In this document: positions 8,046 to 17,596 of the stretch, one piece after another
How positions within the stretch are numbered: the first letter of the stretch is position 1
Layout: every line of letters starts with the position of its first letter
NCBI GenBank assembly: GCA_963834755.1
Contig: CAWICQ010000009.1
Coordinates: forward strand, 1-64,000
Source: Dokdonella_A sp963834755
GTDB lineage: Bacteria; Pseudomonadota; Gammaproteobacteria; Xanthomonadales; Rhodanobacteraceae
Length of the DNA stretch: 64,000 nucleotides
Direction: 5' to 3'
Notes under the pieces: generated by a model
The model's input: only the letters and a program-made list of their open reading frames with translations
Told to the model about the DNA's origin: nothing
Database searches by the model: none
Translations under genes and position numbers: made by a program

Positions 8046-9854
8046 ATGACATTCCTCACACGGCTATTGTCCAGTCTCGTTCTCGCCGCGGGCTGCGCCG
8101 GTGCCGCACCATCGAAATCCGCCATGACTTCCGACTGGATCACGCCCGCCGAACAATCGAAATTCCGCACGACGCCTTCGTACGCGCAAACGCGCGCGTA
8201 TCTGCAGCGGCTCGCCGACGCGGCGCCGAGCACGTTGCATCTCACGCGATTCGGAGTCTCGCCCGAAGGCCGCGATCTGATGCTGGCGATCGCGGCGAAG
8301 AACGGCGAATTCACACCGGAGGCCGCGCGCGCGTCGGGCAAGGAAATCGTGCTGGTGCAGGCCGGCATCCACGCCGGCGAGATCGAAGGAAAAGACGCGG
8401 GCCTCATGCTGCTGCGCGACCTCACCGTCGGCGCCAAGCACGCGGCGTTGCTCGATCACGCGATTCTGGTGTACCTGCCGATCTTCAATGTCGACGGCCA
8501 CGAAAACGCGAGCCCGTACAACCGCATCAACCAGAACGGGCCCGAAAAGATGGGATTCCGCGCGACGGCGCAGAACCTCAATCTCAATCGCGACTACATG
8601 AAGGCCGATGCGCCCGAGATGCGCGCGTGGCTGGCGATGTTCAATGCCTGGATGCCCGATCTTTTCATGGACATCCATACGACCGACGGTGCCGATTATC
8701 AGTACGACTTGACCTGGTACCTCGAGGAATGGGGTCCGCTGCATCCGGCCGTGAAAGCGTGGCAGGACACGGCGTTCAAGCAATCGATCTTTCCGGCGTT
8801 CGATCGCATGGGACACATGCAGGCGCCATATCTCGAACTCGTCGATCATCGCGACATCACCCAGGGTGTCGGCAATTTCGGTTCCGGCCCGCGCTTCTCG
8901 ACCGGCTACGTTGCCCTGCGCAATCGCGCGGCGCTGCTGGTCGAGACGCATATGCTGAAGTCGTACGAAGTGCGCGTGCGCGCGACATATGATCTGGTCA
9001 ACGCGACGCTCGCGTACGTGAATGCACATCCCGGCACGCTGCGCAGCGCCGTGACGAAAGCCGACGCCGATACGATCGCGAACGCGCGAACCGGCAACGC
9101 GCTCCCGATCCTGTTCAAGACGACCGACAAGCCCGAAACGTTCGCGCTCAAAGGCTACGCGTTCACTCAGCAGAAGAGCGATGTCTCCGGCGACACCTGG
9201 GTCACCTACGATCCGCGCGGCCCGAAAACGTACGAAATACCGTTCTACCGCGCGCTTGTCGCCACCGAATCGGTGCGTTTGCCCGCGGCGTACGCGATTC
9301 CGTCGGCATGGCCCGAAATCATCGACAAGGTCTTGCAGCACGGCATTCGCTTCCAGCGTCTCGAACGGAACGTCTCCGTGCCGGTTGAGCGCTATCAGCT
9401 ATCGAAACCGGTCTGGGAAGAAAAACCGTTCGAGGGACGTCACGTGCTCCGCGATGTGTCGGCCGATGTCGAATCGGCGACGGTCGAACTGCCTGCCGGC
9501 TCGGTGCTGATTCCAATGGATCAGCCCGCCGCGAATGTCGTGGCGAACCTGCTCGAGCCGCGCGCGCCGGATTCGCTGTTGCGCTGGGGTTTTCTCGACG
9601 CATGCCTCGAGCAGAAGGAATCGCCTGACGCGCGCGTCGCCGAACGCCTCGCGCGCGAATTGATGGCCAATGATCCGGCACTCAAGGCCGAGTTCGAGGC
9701 CAAGCTCGCGGCAGATGCGGTGTTTGCGAAGGACCCGTCGGCCCGGCTCGCGTTTTTTTACGAACGTTCACCGTGGTACACGACGCAGCGCGTCGGCGGT
9801 TATCCGGTGTTGCGGCTCGATACGGCTGCGCTCGCCAGCATTCGAAGCCGCTGA
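8046..9854 (+). CDS. M14 family zinc carboxypeptidase-like protein, exported
   Basis: This 602-residue protein has an N-terminal signal peptide; the LAAGC segment ending at residue 17 could be a lipobox. An M14 catalytic domain follows. The zinc-binding HAGE motif is at H109-E112, the substrate-binding NLNRDY segment lies about 70 residues on, and DIHTTDGADYQYD contains the likely third zinc histidine. LVETHMLKSYEVR carries the likely catalytic glutamate. Family members remove C-terminal residues from peptides. The ATG at 8046 gives the signal peptide directly. It is the first of three consecutive exported metallopeptidase genes on this strand, though the 266-nt gap to the next suggests a separate transcript. 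The family is firm; specificity is unknown. Confidence 0.9.
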   Translation: MTFLTRLLSSLVLAAGCAGAAPSKSAMTSDWITPAEQSKFRTTPSYAQTRAYLQRLADAAPSTLHLTRFGVSPEGRDLMLAIAAKNGEFTPEAARASGKEIVLVQAGIHAGEIEGKDAGLMLLRDLTVGAKHAALLDHAILVYLPIFNVDGHENASPYNRINQNGPEKMGFRATAQNLNLNRDYMKADAPEMRAWLAMFNAWMPDLFMDIHTTDGADYQYDLTWYLEEWGPLHPAVKAWQDTAFKQSIFPAFDRMGHMQAPYLELVDHRDITQGVGNFGSGPRFSTGYVALRNRAALLVETHMLKSYEVRVRATYDLVNATLAYVNAHPGTLRSAVTKADADTIANARTGNALPILFKTTDKPETFALKGYAFTQQKSDVSGDTWVTYDPRGPKTYEIPFYRALVATESVRLPAAYAIPSAWPEIIDKVLQHGIRFQRLERNVSVPVERYQLSKPVWEEKPFEGRHVLRDVSADVESATVELPAGSVLIPMDQPAANVVANLLEPRAPDSLLRWGFLDACLEQKESPDARVAERLARELMANDPALKAEFEAKLAADAVFAKDPSARLAFFYERSPWYTTQRVGGYPVLRLDTAALASIRSR

Positions 9855-10120
9855 GTCCGGGTCTGCTTTCGACGCGCATTTCTTGCAATGGGCGGCGGCA
9901 TCCCGCTTCTTACCGATGTAAAGACGTTTCCCGAATGGCAGCTCCGGTGAACGCCGCGACACGAGCCCCTTTCGACGCATGGATGACCGCACCGGCGATA
10001 CCGGAAATGCCCTGGCGCGTCCATGAAACTGTGAATATCGCAGCCGGGGTGACCTTCGACACTGTGAGTGGCCGCGCGGCCCACCTAGCCTCGCCGATCG
10101 TCCGTTTCCCGGAATCCCGC

Positions 10121-12142
10121 ATGTCCCTTTTCCGGCCCCGCTTGCTCGCGGCAGCCTTGGTTTTCACCGCAAGCGGCGCGCTCGCTCACACGAATGAGCG
10201 CGGCCTCGATGCGCAGAATTTTGACGAGGCGGTCGGCGCCTGCGCCGATTTCTTCGAGCACGCCAACGGCGGCTGGCTGAAATCGAATCCGATTCCGCCG
10301 GAATACAGCCAGTGGAGCCTCGACGACGAGCTGCGCGAGCGCAATCTTGCATTGCTGCGCGAGATGCTCGAAGACGCCGCGAAGAAGCCGGCCGAACCCG
10401 GCACGAACCTGCGCAAGATCGGCGACTTCTATGCTGCGGCAATGGATGAAAAGTCGATCGGCGCGGCGGGCTATGCGCCGATCCAGCAGCGCCTCACGCG
10501 CGTCGATGGCCTGCACACTTCGGCCGACGTGGCGGCGTTGATCCGCGACTGGCACGCCGAAGGCATTCCGACGCTGTTCGATTTCGGCCCCGAATCGGAC
10601 ATGAAGAATGCGTCGATGGTGATCGCGTACGCGACGCAAGGCGGCCTCGGCATGCCCGATCGCGAATACTATTTGCGTGGCGATGCGAAGTCCAAAGCGC
10701 TGCTGGCGAAGTACCGCGCGCATGTCGCGCGGATGCTCGGCCTCGTCGCGCAGAAGAATGCCGATGCGCAGGCCGGCTGGGTGCTTGATCTGGAAACACG
10801 GCTTGCGAAGGCTTCGCTCGATCGCGTCGCTCTGCGCGAACCCGAGAATTCGTATCACATCTTCACCGTCAAGGATGCCGACGCGAAGACGCCGCATTTC
10901 CCGTGGACGTCGTTTTACGGTGCGATCGGTCACGCGGAAGTCGACCGCTTCTCGCTCGCGCAACCGGAATTCTTCACCGCGGCCGACAAGGCGCTCGCCG
11001 AAGTCCCCGTCGCGCACTGGCAGGCTTATCTGCGCTGGCACCTGGTCAATTTCGCGGCGCCGTTCCTCAGCGATACGTTCGTCAACGCCGACTTCGATTT
11101 CTACGCCCGCACGTTGCGCGGCACCGAACAGCTCAAGCCGCGCTGGAAACGCGCGATCGATGCGACCAACGAAGCCCTCGGATTCGCCGTCGGCCAGGCA
11201 TACGTCGCCCGCACGTTTCCGCCGGAAGCCAAGCAGCGCGCGGAAAAACTCGTCGCTGATCTAAAGACCGCGCTCCGCGCGCGCATCGCCGGACTCGACT
11301 GGATGGCGGACGCGACCAAGAAATCCGCGTATGCCAAGCTCGATACGCTGCGTCCTAAGATCGGCTATCCCGACAAATGGCGCGACTACTCGGCGCTCGA
11401 GATCGGTCGCGTCTCGTATTTCGACAACGTGCTCGCTGCGGTGGGCTTCGAGGCACGCCGCCAGTTCGCCAAGATCGGCAAGCCGGTCGATCGCGACGAG
11501 TGGGGCATGCTGCCGCAGACCGTCAATGCGTACTACAACCCGCTGCAGAACGAGATCGTGTTTCCAGCCGCGCAGATGCAGCCGCCGTATTTCGATGCGC
11601 AGGCCGACGATGCGCTGAATTACGGCGGCATCGGCGCAGTCATCGGCCACGAAATGCTGCACGGCTTCGACGATCAGGGCAGCCGCTTCGACGCCGAAGG
11701 CGACCTGCGCGACTGGTGGACCGGCACCGACCGCAAGCAGTTCGATGCGCGTACCGAGAAACTGGTCCGCCAGTTCGACGCGTACGTGCCGATCGACGAT
11801 CTCCACATCAACGGCAAACTCACGCTCGGCGAAAACATCGCCGATCTTGGCGGTCTGCAGGTTGCGTGGGACGCCTTCAAGCTCGCGACGCACAATCAGC
11901 CGACCGGGAAACGCGACGGCTTCACACCGGCGCAGCGCTTCTTCCTCTCGTTCGCGCAGAGCTGGCGCACGCAACAGAGGCCCGAGGCGCTGCGGCTCCA
12001 GGTCCAGTCGAACGAGCATGCGCCGGCGAAGTACCGCGTCAACGGTCCCGTCAGCAATCTGCCCGAATTCGCGAGCGCGTTCAGCTGCGCGCCGCCACAA
12101 CCGATGGCGCGATCGCAGGATCAGCGCGTCGTCATCTGGTAA
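10121..12142 (+). CDS. M13 family (neprilysin-like) zinc metallopeptidase, copy 1
   Basis: This 673-residue protein is an M13 endopeptidase of the PepO/neprilysin type. A signal peptide (RLLAAALVFTASGALAH) precedes the N-terminal M13 domain (ACADFFEHANGGW). The catalytic domain has VNAYYNP, the HEMLH zinc motif at H510-H514, and ENIADLGG with the third ligand at E571, and ends in a terminal Trp as usual in this family. The family cleaves small peptides on the N-terminal side of hydrophobic residues. The frame is open to 9773, but the ATG at 10121 starts the signal peptide and is chosen. A paralogue follows after 55 nt, so the pair looks like a tandem duplication. The product is likely periplasmic. 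Confidence 0.95.
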   Translation: MSLFRPRLLAAALVFTASGALAHTNERGLDAQNFDEAVGACADFFEHANGGWLKSNPIPPEYSQWSLDDELRERNLALLREMLEDAAKKPAEPGTNLRKIGDFYAAAMDEKSIGAAGYAPIQQRLTRVDGLHTSADVAALIRDWHAEGIPTLFDFGPESDMKNASMVIAYATQGGLGMPDREYYLRGDAKSKALLAKYRAHVARMLGLVAQKNADAQAGWVLDLETRLAKASLDRVALREPENSYHIFTVKDADAKTPHFPWTSFYGAIGHAEVDRFSLAQPEFFTAADKALAEVPVAHWQAYLRWHLVNFAAPFLSDTFVNADFDFYARTLRGTEQLKPRWKRAIDATNEALGFAVGQAYVARTFPPEAKQRAEKLVADLKTALRARIAGLDWMADATKKSAYAKLDTLRPKIGYPDKWRDYSALEIGRVSYFDNVLAAVGFEARRQFAKIGKPVDRDEWGMLPQTVNAYYNPLQNEIVFPAAQMQPPYFDAQADDALNYGGIGAVIGHEMLHGFDDQGSRFDAEGDLRDWWTGTDRKQFDARTEKLVRQFDAYVPIDDLHINGKLTLGENIADLGGLQVAWDAFKLATHNQPTGKRDGFTPAQRFFLSFAQSWRTQQRPEALRLQVQSNEHAPAKYRVNGPVSNLPEFASAFSCAPPQPMARSQDQRVVIW

Positions 12143-12197
12143 TCGTTTTTGTTTTTCTTTTTTTTGGGATCACAACGTTTTTCGAGGAGAGAGTTTC

Positions 12198-14228
12198 ATG
12201 ACCCGCAAATTCCTGCATCCGCTGGCCGCCGCCGTTTCGATCGCGCTCACGGCCGGCAGCGCATTCGCCGCCAATTCGTTCGACGTCAGTGAAATCGACA
12301 AGTCCATCAATCCCTGCGCCGACTTCAACGGCTACGTCAACGCGATCTGGGTCGCGAAGAATCCGATTCCGCCCGACCGCACGCGCTGGGGCGCCTTCGA
12401 TCAGCTGCGCGAACACAGCCTGGAAACGCAACACGAAATCGCCGAGAAAGCCGCGAAAAGCGCCGATCAAGCCAAGGCCGGTTCGGTCGAACAGAAAATC
12501 GGCTGGTTCTATCACTCGGGCATGAACGATGCGGCCGTCGAGAAAGCGGGCTATGAACCGATCAAGGCCGACCTCGCAAGAATCGACGGCTTGAAGTCGC
12601 CCGCCGACTTCGTCGCCTGGCTGACAGACAGCGCCGCACGCGGACGCGCCGACGTGTTCGCAGTCGCCGCGCTGCCGGATTTCAAGAACGCAGCGACACA
12701 GATCGCGTACACGTTCCAGGGCGGACTCGGACTGCCGACCCGCGACTACTACGACAAACCCGATTTCGCCGAGCTCCGCGACGCGTACAAGGCGCATCTC
12801 GCCAAGGTGCTCATATTGACGGGCGTCGCGGAAAACGAGGCCAAGCAGCAGGCCGAGCACGTGCTGGCGTTCGAAACGCGCCTCGCCAAGGCATCGATGA
12901 CGCCCGTTGAGCTCCGCGTTCCGGAAAACCAATATCACTTCGTCACGCTCGACGAAGCCGACAAACTCACGCCGAATATTTCGTGGCGGAAGTTCTTCGT
13001 CGCGCAGCACGCCGACGTCAAGACCGGCTTCTCGCTGTCGCAGCCGAAGTTCTTCGCCGAAGTCGACGCGATGCTGAAGGACGTGCCGGCCGATCAGTGG
13101 CGCGCATTCCTGCGCGTGCACACGATCGACGCGGCGTCCCCGTATCTTTCCAAGCCGTTCGCGGACGAGCACTTTGCCTTCTACGACCAGAAGCTCAACG
13201 GCCAGAAAGAGCAGCGCGTGCGCTGGAAGCGCGTGATCGACGCCGTCAACGAGAACATGGGCATGGCGCTCGGCGAGCTTTACGTCGCCGAAGCGTTTCC
13301 GCCGGAATCGAAGGCGCGCGCGAAGGAGCTCGTTGCGAATTTGCAGGCTGCGCTGAAGGCGCGCATCGAGAAGCTCGATTGGATGAGCAGCGAGACGAAG
13401 CAGAAAGCGCTGGAGAAATGGAGCACATTCCTGCCGAAGATCGGCTATCCGGACAAATGGCGCGACTGGTCCGGCCTCAAGATCGTGCCGGACAACTATT
13501 TCGCCAACGTCGACGCGGCGACCAGGTACGAGTACGACTACCAGATCGCGAAGGTCGGCAAGCCGACCGATCGCCTCGAGTGGGGCATGACGCCGCAGAC
13601 CGTCAACGCGTACTACAATCCGACCGACAACACGATCAATTTCCCCGCCGCGATCCTGCAACCGCCGTTCTTCGACGCCAAGGCCGACGACGGCATCAAC
13701 TACGGCGGCATCGGTGCGGTCATCGGCCACGAAGCGACGCACGGCTACGACGATCAGGGCAGCCAGTTCGACGCCAAGGGCAACAACATCAACTGGTGGA
13801 CCAAGGACGACCGCGAGAAATTCAACGCGCGCACCGATCGGCTGGTCAAGCAGTTCGACGCTTATGAACCGCTGCCCGGCAAGCACGTCAACGGCAAACT
13901 CACGCTCGGCGAGAACATCGCCGACCTCGGTGGCCTCAACGTCGCCTATGACGCGCTGCAGGTCGCGCTGAAGAAGAACCCCGCCGAAAACGTGAAGATC
14001 GACGGTTATACCGAAGACCAGCGCTTTTTCCTCAACTTCGCGCGCGTCTGGCGCGGCAACATTCTCCCGCAACGCCAGGAAGTGCTGCTCAACGCCGATC
14101 CGCACGCGCCGGCGATGTTTCGCGCGATCGCCGCGCCATCGAACATGCCGGCGTTCGCGGCCGCGTTCCAGTGCAAGAGCGGCGATGAGATGGTGCGCGG
14201 CGGCGATGCGCAGGTGAAGATCTGGTAA
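12198..14228 (+). CDS. M13 family (neprilysin-like) zinc metallopeptidase, copy 2
   Basis: This 676-residue paralogue of the preceding gene is alignable over its whole length. It has a signal peptide (MTRKFLHPLAAAVSIALTAG), the PCADFNGYVNA start of the mature domain, the VNAYYNP loop, the zinc motif HEATH at H511-H515 and ENIADLGG with E572. It also ends in a Trp. The ATG at 12198 follows a good GAGGAGAGA ribosome-binding site. It is preceded by a T-rich 55-nt spacer and followed by a strong terminator at 14250, so it closes the transcript. The middle residues of HExxH differ (MLxx versus ATxx), and the substrate-binding parts have diverged, so the copies may differ in specificity (inference). 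Confidence 0.95.
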   Translation: MTRKFLHPLAAAVSIALTAGSAFAANSFDVSEIDKSINPCADFNGYVNAIWVAKNPIPPDRTRWGAFDQLREHSLETQHEIAEKAAKSADQAKAGSVEQKIGWFYHSGMNDAAVEKAGYEPIKADLARIDGLKSPADFVAWLTDSAARGRADVFAVAALPDFKNAATQIAYTFQGGLGLPTRDYYDKPDFAELRDAYKAHLAKVLILTGVAENEAKQQAEHVLAFETRLAKASMTPVELRVPENQYHFVTLDEADKLTPNISWRKFFVAQHADVKTGFSLSQPKFFAEVDAMLKDVPADQWRAFLRVHTIDAASPYLSKPFADEHFAFYDQKLNGQKEQRVRWKRVIDAVNENMGMALGELYVAEAFPPESKARAKELVANLQAALKARIEKLDWMSSETKQKALEKWSTFLPKIGYPDKWRDWSGLKIVPDNYFANVDAATRYEYDYQIAKVGKPTDRLEWGMTPQTVNAYYNPTDNTINFPAAILQPPFFDAKADDGINYGGIGAVIGHEATHGYDDQGSQFDAKGNNINWWTKDDREKFNARTDRLVKQFDAYEPLPGKHVNGKLTLGENIADLGGLNVAYDALQVALKKNPAENVKIDGYTEDQRFFLNFARVWRGNILPQRQEVLLNADPHAPAMFRAIAAPSNMPAFAAAFQCKSGDEMVRGGDAQVKIW

Positions 14229-14249
14229 GGGGTTTGATTTATTTTTTTG

Positions 14250-14277
14250 ACGGCGCCTTCGGGCGCCGTTCTTTTTT
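14250..14277 (+). terminator. Rho-independent terminator after the second M13 gene
   Basis: A 7-bp perfect GC stem, CGGCGCC (14251-14257) and GGCGCCG (14262-14268), has a TTCG tetraloop and is followed by TTCTTTTTT. Confidence 0.9.
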
Positions 14278-14290
14278 GGCTTTCGGGCCT

Positions 14291-14541
14291 CGCGATAACC
14301 GATTCACGTCCTTGTGTGTTTTCGTCCGCCATCCATGGCGGCCGCGTTCGCTGTCGGCACATGGACGTGCCGTCAGCGAACCTCCGCAGCGGCCTCGCGG
14401 AGTCGCCGGGCACGATGCCCGGCGACCGCGGCCGTGTGGGTGCCCTTCTCCTTGGTTACTTTCTCTTGGGCAAGCAAGAGAAAGTGACCCGCTCGCACGG
14501 ATGCGAGCGGAACAACACACGGACGTGAATCGGTTTTCGCG
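14291..14541. mobile_element. MITE-like non-coding element with inverted ends
   Basis: The 464-nt gap before rapA contains no gene. It holds an element of about 250 bp whose left end (14291-14320, core AACCGATTCACGTCC) is repeated in inverted form at the right end (14511-14541, core GGACGTGAATCGGTT). Inside are further hairpins: CCGGGCA/TGCCCGG near 14407-14421 and the palindrome GTTACTTTCTCTTG (14455-14468) with CAAGAGAAAGTGAC (14475-14488). The internal palindrome and right end recur at 38615-38705. No transposase is encoded, so it would depend on a transposase elsewhere. No clear target-site duplication was identified. Confidence 0.7.
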
Positions 14542-14638
14542 AAGGCCTCACCAAACCCCAAAGCCACCCGCCAACACACACCTGAAAAAACGGCACCTCG
14601 CGCTGCCAAAAAAATAATAACAGCCACCGAGCTCGACT

Positions 14639-14666
14639 TTGCTCAAACCCCCAATGCGCGGATAAT
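14639..14666 (+). promoter_or_regulatory. Putative sigma-70-type promoter of rapA
   Basis: TTGCTC (14639-14644) and GATAAT (14661-14666) are spaced by 16 nt, with the -10 element 26 nt before the rapA ATG. It lies just outside the MITE-like element. Confidence 0.45.
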
Positions 14667-14692
14667 CCGCGCCCCTTCCCGCCATTGTTCCG

Positions 14693-17539
14693 ATGCGAAC
14701 CCTCGTCCCCGGCCAGCGCTGGATCTCCAATGCCGAACCCGAACTCGGCCTCGGCACCGTCGTACGTATCGAAGCGCGCAGCGTGCAGGTCCTGTTCGCG
14801 ACCGCCGGCGTGCTGCGCCACTACGCGCTGCATTCGGCACCGCTGACGCGCGCGGAGTTCCGACCGGGTCAGCGCATCACCGGGAACAAGCAGACCTTTG
14901 TCGTCGAACGCGTCACCGAGGCCGACGGCCTTTTCGCCTATCACGCGGGCGCACGCACGTTGACCGAATCCGAACTCGACGACGCGCAACCCATCTCCCG
15001 CGCCGACGAGCGCCTCAAGGCCGCGCGCGTCGATACGCCAGCCCGCTTCGATTTTCGCGTGGATGCGCTGCGCCGCCGCGCCGCTGCGATGCGCTCGCCG
15101 GCATGGGGGCTCGCCAGCGCACGCATCGACCTGATCCCGCATCAGTTGCGCGTCGCCGGCATCGTCTCGCAACGGCGGCCGCCGCGTGCGCTGCTCGCGG
15201 ACGAAGTCGGTCTGGGCAAGACCATCGAGGCGGGCATGATCCTCGCGCGGCAGATCGCCACTGGTCGCGCGCAGCGCGTGCTCGTGCTGGCGCCGCCGAG
15301 TCTTGCCAGCCAATGGTTCGTCGAGCTCCTGCGCCGATTCAATCTGCCGTTCGCCATGTTCGACGAGGAACGCTGCGAAGCGATCGAAGTCGCCGACGCC
15401 GCGCGCAACCCGTTCGAGGACGAACAACTCGTGATCGCCGCCATCGACTGGCTGAGCGAGAACGCCAAACGCGCGCAGCAGATCGCCGCCGCGTCCTGGG
15501 ATCTCGTTGTCGTCGACGAGGCGCATCACCTGGAATGGACGCCCGACGACGCGAGCACCGCGTACGCACTGGTCGAGCGCCTCGCCGCCGACGCGCCGGG
15601 CCTTGTCCTGCTCACCGCGACGCCACAGCAACTCGGACGCACCGGACATTTCGCGCGTCTGCGCCTGCTCGACCCCGCGCGCTACTCCGATCTCGACGCG
15701 TTCATCGCGGAAAGCGACCGCTACGTGCAGCTCTCCAGGTTCGCATCCGCGCTCATCGACGGCGCCGTGCTCGAACCGGGCGCCCGCAGCGAACTCGGGC
15801 GCATCTTCGCCGACGATCCGGATCTGCTTGCCCTGCTCGACCGCTATGCGAACGAAGGCACGTCGGCCGCGCCGGTGTTGATCGATGCGCTGATCGACCG
15901 CCACGGCACGGGCCGCGTGATGTTCCGCAACCGGCGTGCGCAGATCGGCGGATTTCCGCGTCGCATCGCCGATCTAGCGGTGCTCGATGGCGGCGACCTC
16001 GACGACGCCGCACGTCAGCACCTGCTTGCCGAGTTCCACGCCGATGCGCAGGCGCATCCGCCGGCCGGCGAGTACGCCTATGCGGCGGATCCTCGTCTGC
16101 CCTGGCTGGTTGCGTTGATCGAGCGGCTCGCCAGCCAGAAATTCCTCTTGATCTGCCGCACGCAGGCGAAGGTGCTGGCCCTGGAAGACGCGCTGCGCAC
16201 GAAGACCGGCGTCAAGGTTGCGCGCTTCCACGAAGGAATGACGATCCTGCAGCGCGACCGCAACGCCGCCTGGTTCGCCGAGCCGGACGGCGCTCGCGTG
16301 CTGCTGTGCTCGGAAATCGGCTCGGAAGGCCGCAATTTCCAGTTTGCGCATCACCTGATCCTGTGGGATCTGCCGCTCGATCCGGATCTCCTCGAACAAC
16401 GCATCGGCCGCCTCGATCGCATCGGGCAACGCCACGACATCACGCTGCACGCGGTCGCGATCGGCGGAACGGCACAACAGGCACTGCTGCGCTGGTACGA
16501 CGAAGGCCTCGACGCGTTCCGTACCAGCCCATCCGACGGCCGCGAGATCCTGCGGCGGTATGGCGCTCGCGTCGTCGTCGAAGCGGAGCGCCATGCACTC
16601 GCCGGCGATGATCCCGACGTCGAGATCGATGCGCTGATCGGCGAAACGCGCGCAACGCATCGCGAGCTGAGCGATCTCGTCCAGACCGGGCGCGATCGTC
16701 TGCTCGAAATCGCATCGGAGCGCTACGCGCAGGAACCTTCGCTCGCCGACGCGCTGCGCGCAGCGGACGCGGACATGCCCGATGAGTTCGTGCTGCGGCT
16801 CTTCGAGCAGTTCGGCATCGAGAACGAGGAAATCGCGCCGCGTACCGTCGTGCTCGATCCCGAATATCTCAGCACGGAGGGTATTTCAGGCTTGAAGGAC
16901 GGTCCGCAACAAGCCACGTTCGATCGCGCGACCGCGCTCGCGCGCGAGGAATTGCCGCTGCTGCGCCTCGATCATCCGCTGGTCACCGGCGCGCTCGATC
17001 TTCTGCTCGAAAGCGAACAAGGCAACGCCGCGCTGCTGATCGACGCGACGCTGCCGCCGCGCACGACACTGCTCGAATGCGTGTTCGTGCTCGAATGCGT
17101 CGCCGACAAGAAGCTCGACGTGCGACGCTTCCTGCCGCCGCTGCCGCTGCGCATCGTCGTCGACAATCGGCTGAATCCGCGCAACGACTTCGAAGCATCG
17201 GTGGAGAGCCTCGCGCGCGCCAAGGAGCAACCGGTCGACGTAACGCGCTATCGCCCCGTGCTCGCCAAAATCGTCGCGCCGATGCTCGCGGCGGCTGAGA
17301 CGCATGCTCGCGGCGTCGCTGCAACGGAGATCGGCGCCGCGCTCACCGCCGCCGATCGCGAACTCGGCGCGGAACGCGACCGCCTCGCGGCACTGTCGCG
17401 CATCAATCCTGCCGTTCGCGATGACGAAGTGGCGGCGCTCGACGCCGAGCTCGACGCGTTGCGTCACGCGATTCCCACGGCGATGCCGCGACTCGATGCG
17501 CTGCGATTTCTCTGCAGCCCGGACTTCGCGCGATCCTGA
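14693..17539 (+). CDS. rapA: RNA polymerase-associated protein RapA (SWI2/SNF2 ATPase)
   Basis: This 948-residue Swi2/Snf2 helicase-like protein matches RapA along its full length. The N-terminal Tudor-like region starts MRTLVPGQRWISN. The ATPase lobe has Walker A (DEVGLGKT) near residues 169-176 and the Walker B/DEAH box (VVDEAHH) near 275. The second lobe has CSEIGSEGRNFQF and the EQRIGRLDRIGQ arginine-finger motif near residue 570, and the C-terminal RapA-specific domain follows. RapA binds core RNA polymerase and helps it recycle after transcription. The length is close to the E. coli protein (968 residues). It appears monocistronic and runs convergently toward accD. Confidence 0.95.
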   Translation: MRTLVPGQRWISNAEPELGLGTVVRIEARSVQVLFATAGVLRHYALHSAPLTRAEFRPGQRITGNKQTFVVERVTEADGLFAYHAGARTLTESELDDAQPISRADERLKAARVDTPARFDFRVDALRRRAAAMRSPAWGLASARIDLIPHQLRVAGIVSQRRPPRALLADEVGLGKTIEAGMILARQIATGRAQRVLVLAPPSLASQWFVELLRRFNLPFAMFDEERCEAIEVADAARNPFEDEQLVIAAIDWLSENAKRAQQIAAASWDLVVVDEAHHLEWTPDDASTAYALVERLAADAPGLVLLTATPQQLGRTGHFARLRLLDPARYSDLDAFIAESDRYVQLSRFASALIDGAVLEPGARSELGRIFADDPDLLALLDRYANEGTSAAPVLIDALIDRHGTGRVMFRNRRAQIGGFPRRIADLAVLDGGDLDDAARQHLLAEFHADAQAHPPAGEYAYAADPRLPWLVALIERLASQKFLLICRTQAKVLALEDALRTKTGVKVARFHEGMTILQRDRNAAWFAEPDGARVLLCSEIGSEGRNFQFAHHLILWDLPLDPDLLEQRIGRLDRIGQRHDITLHAVAIGGTAQQALLRWYDEGLDAFRTSPSDGREILRRYGARVVVEAERHALAGDDPDVEIDALIGETRATHRELSDLVQTGRDRLLEIASERYAQEPSLADALRAADADMPDEFVLRLFEQFGIENEEIAPRTVVLDPEYLSTEGISGLKDGPQQATFDRATALAREELPLLRLDHPLVTGALDLLLESEQGNAALLIDATLPPRTTLLECVFVLECVADKKLDVRRFLPPLPLRIVVDNRLNPRNDFEASVESLARAKEQPVDVTRYRPVLAKIVAPMLAAAETHARGVAATEIGAALTAADRELGAERDRLAALSRINPAVRDDEVAALDAELDALRHAIPTAMPRLDALRFLCSPDFARS

Positions 17540-17550
17540 GTTGCGGAATC

Positions 17551-17573
17551 GCCGCCTACAAAATGGCGGCTTG
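17551..17573 (+). terminator. Possible terminator after rapA
   Basis: A GCCGCC (17551-17556) and GGCGGC (17565-17570) stem is followed by TTGTT only. The stem is short and the U-tract poor. It lies between the convergent rapA and accD genes. Confidence 0.35.
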
Positions 17574-17596
17574 TTCCGTGTGACTACGCCAAACCG

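Noticed and set aside
12132..14105. 657-residue open frame on the minus strand
   Set aside because: It lies fully inside the second M13 peptidase gene on the other strand and has no recognisable motif.
14291..14541. Complete insertion sequence
   Set aside because: No transposase frame is present between the inverted ends.
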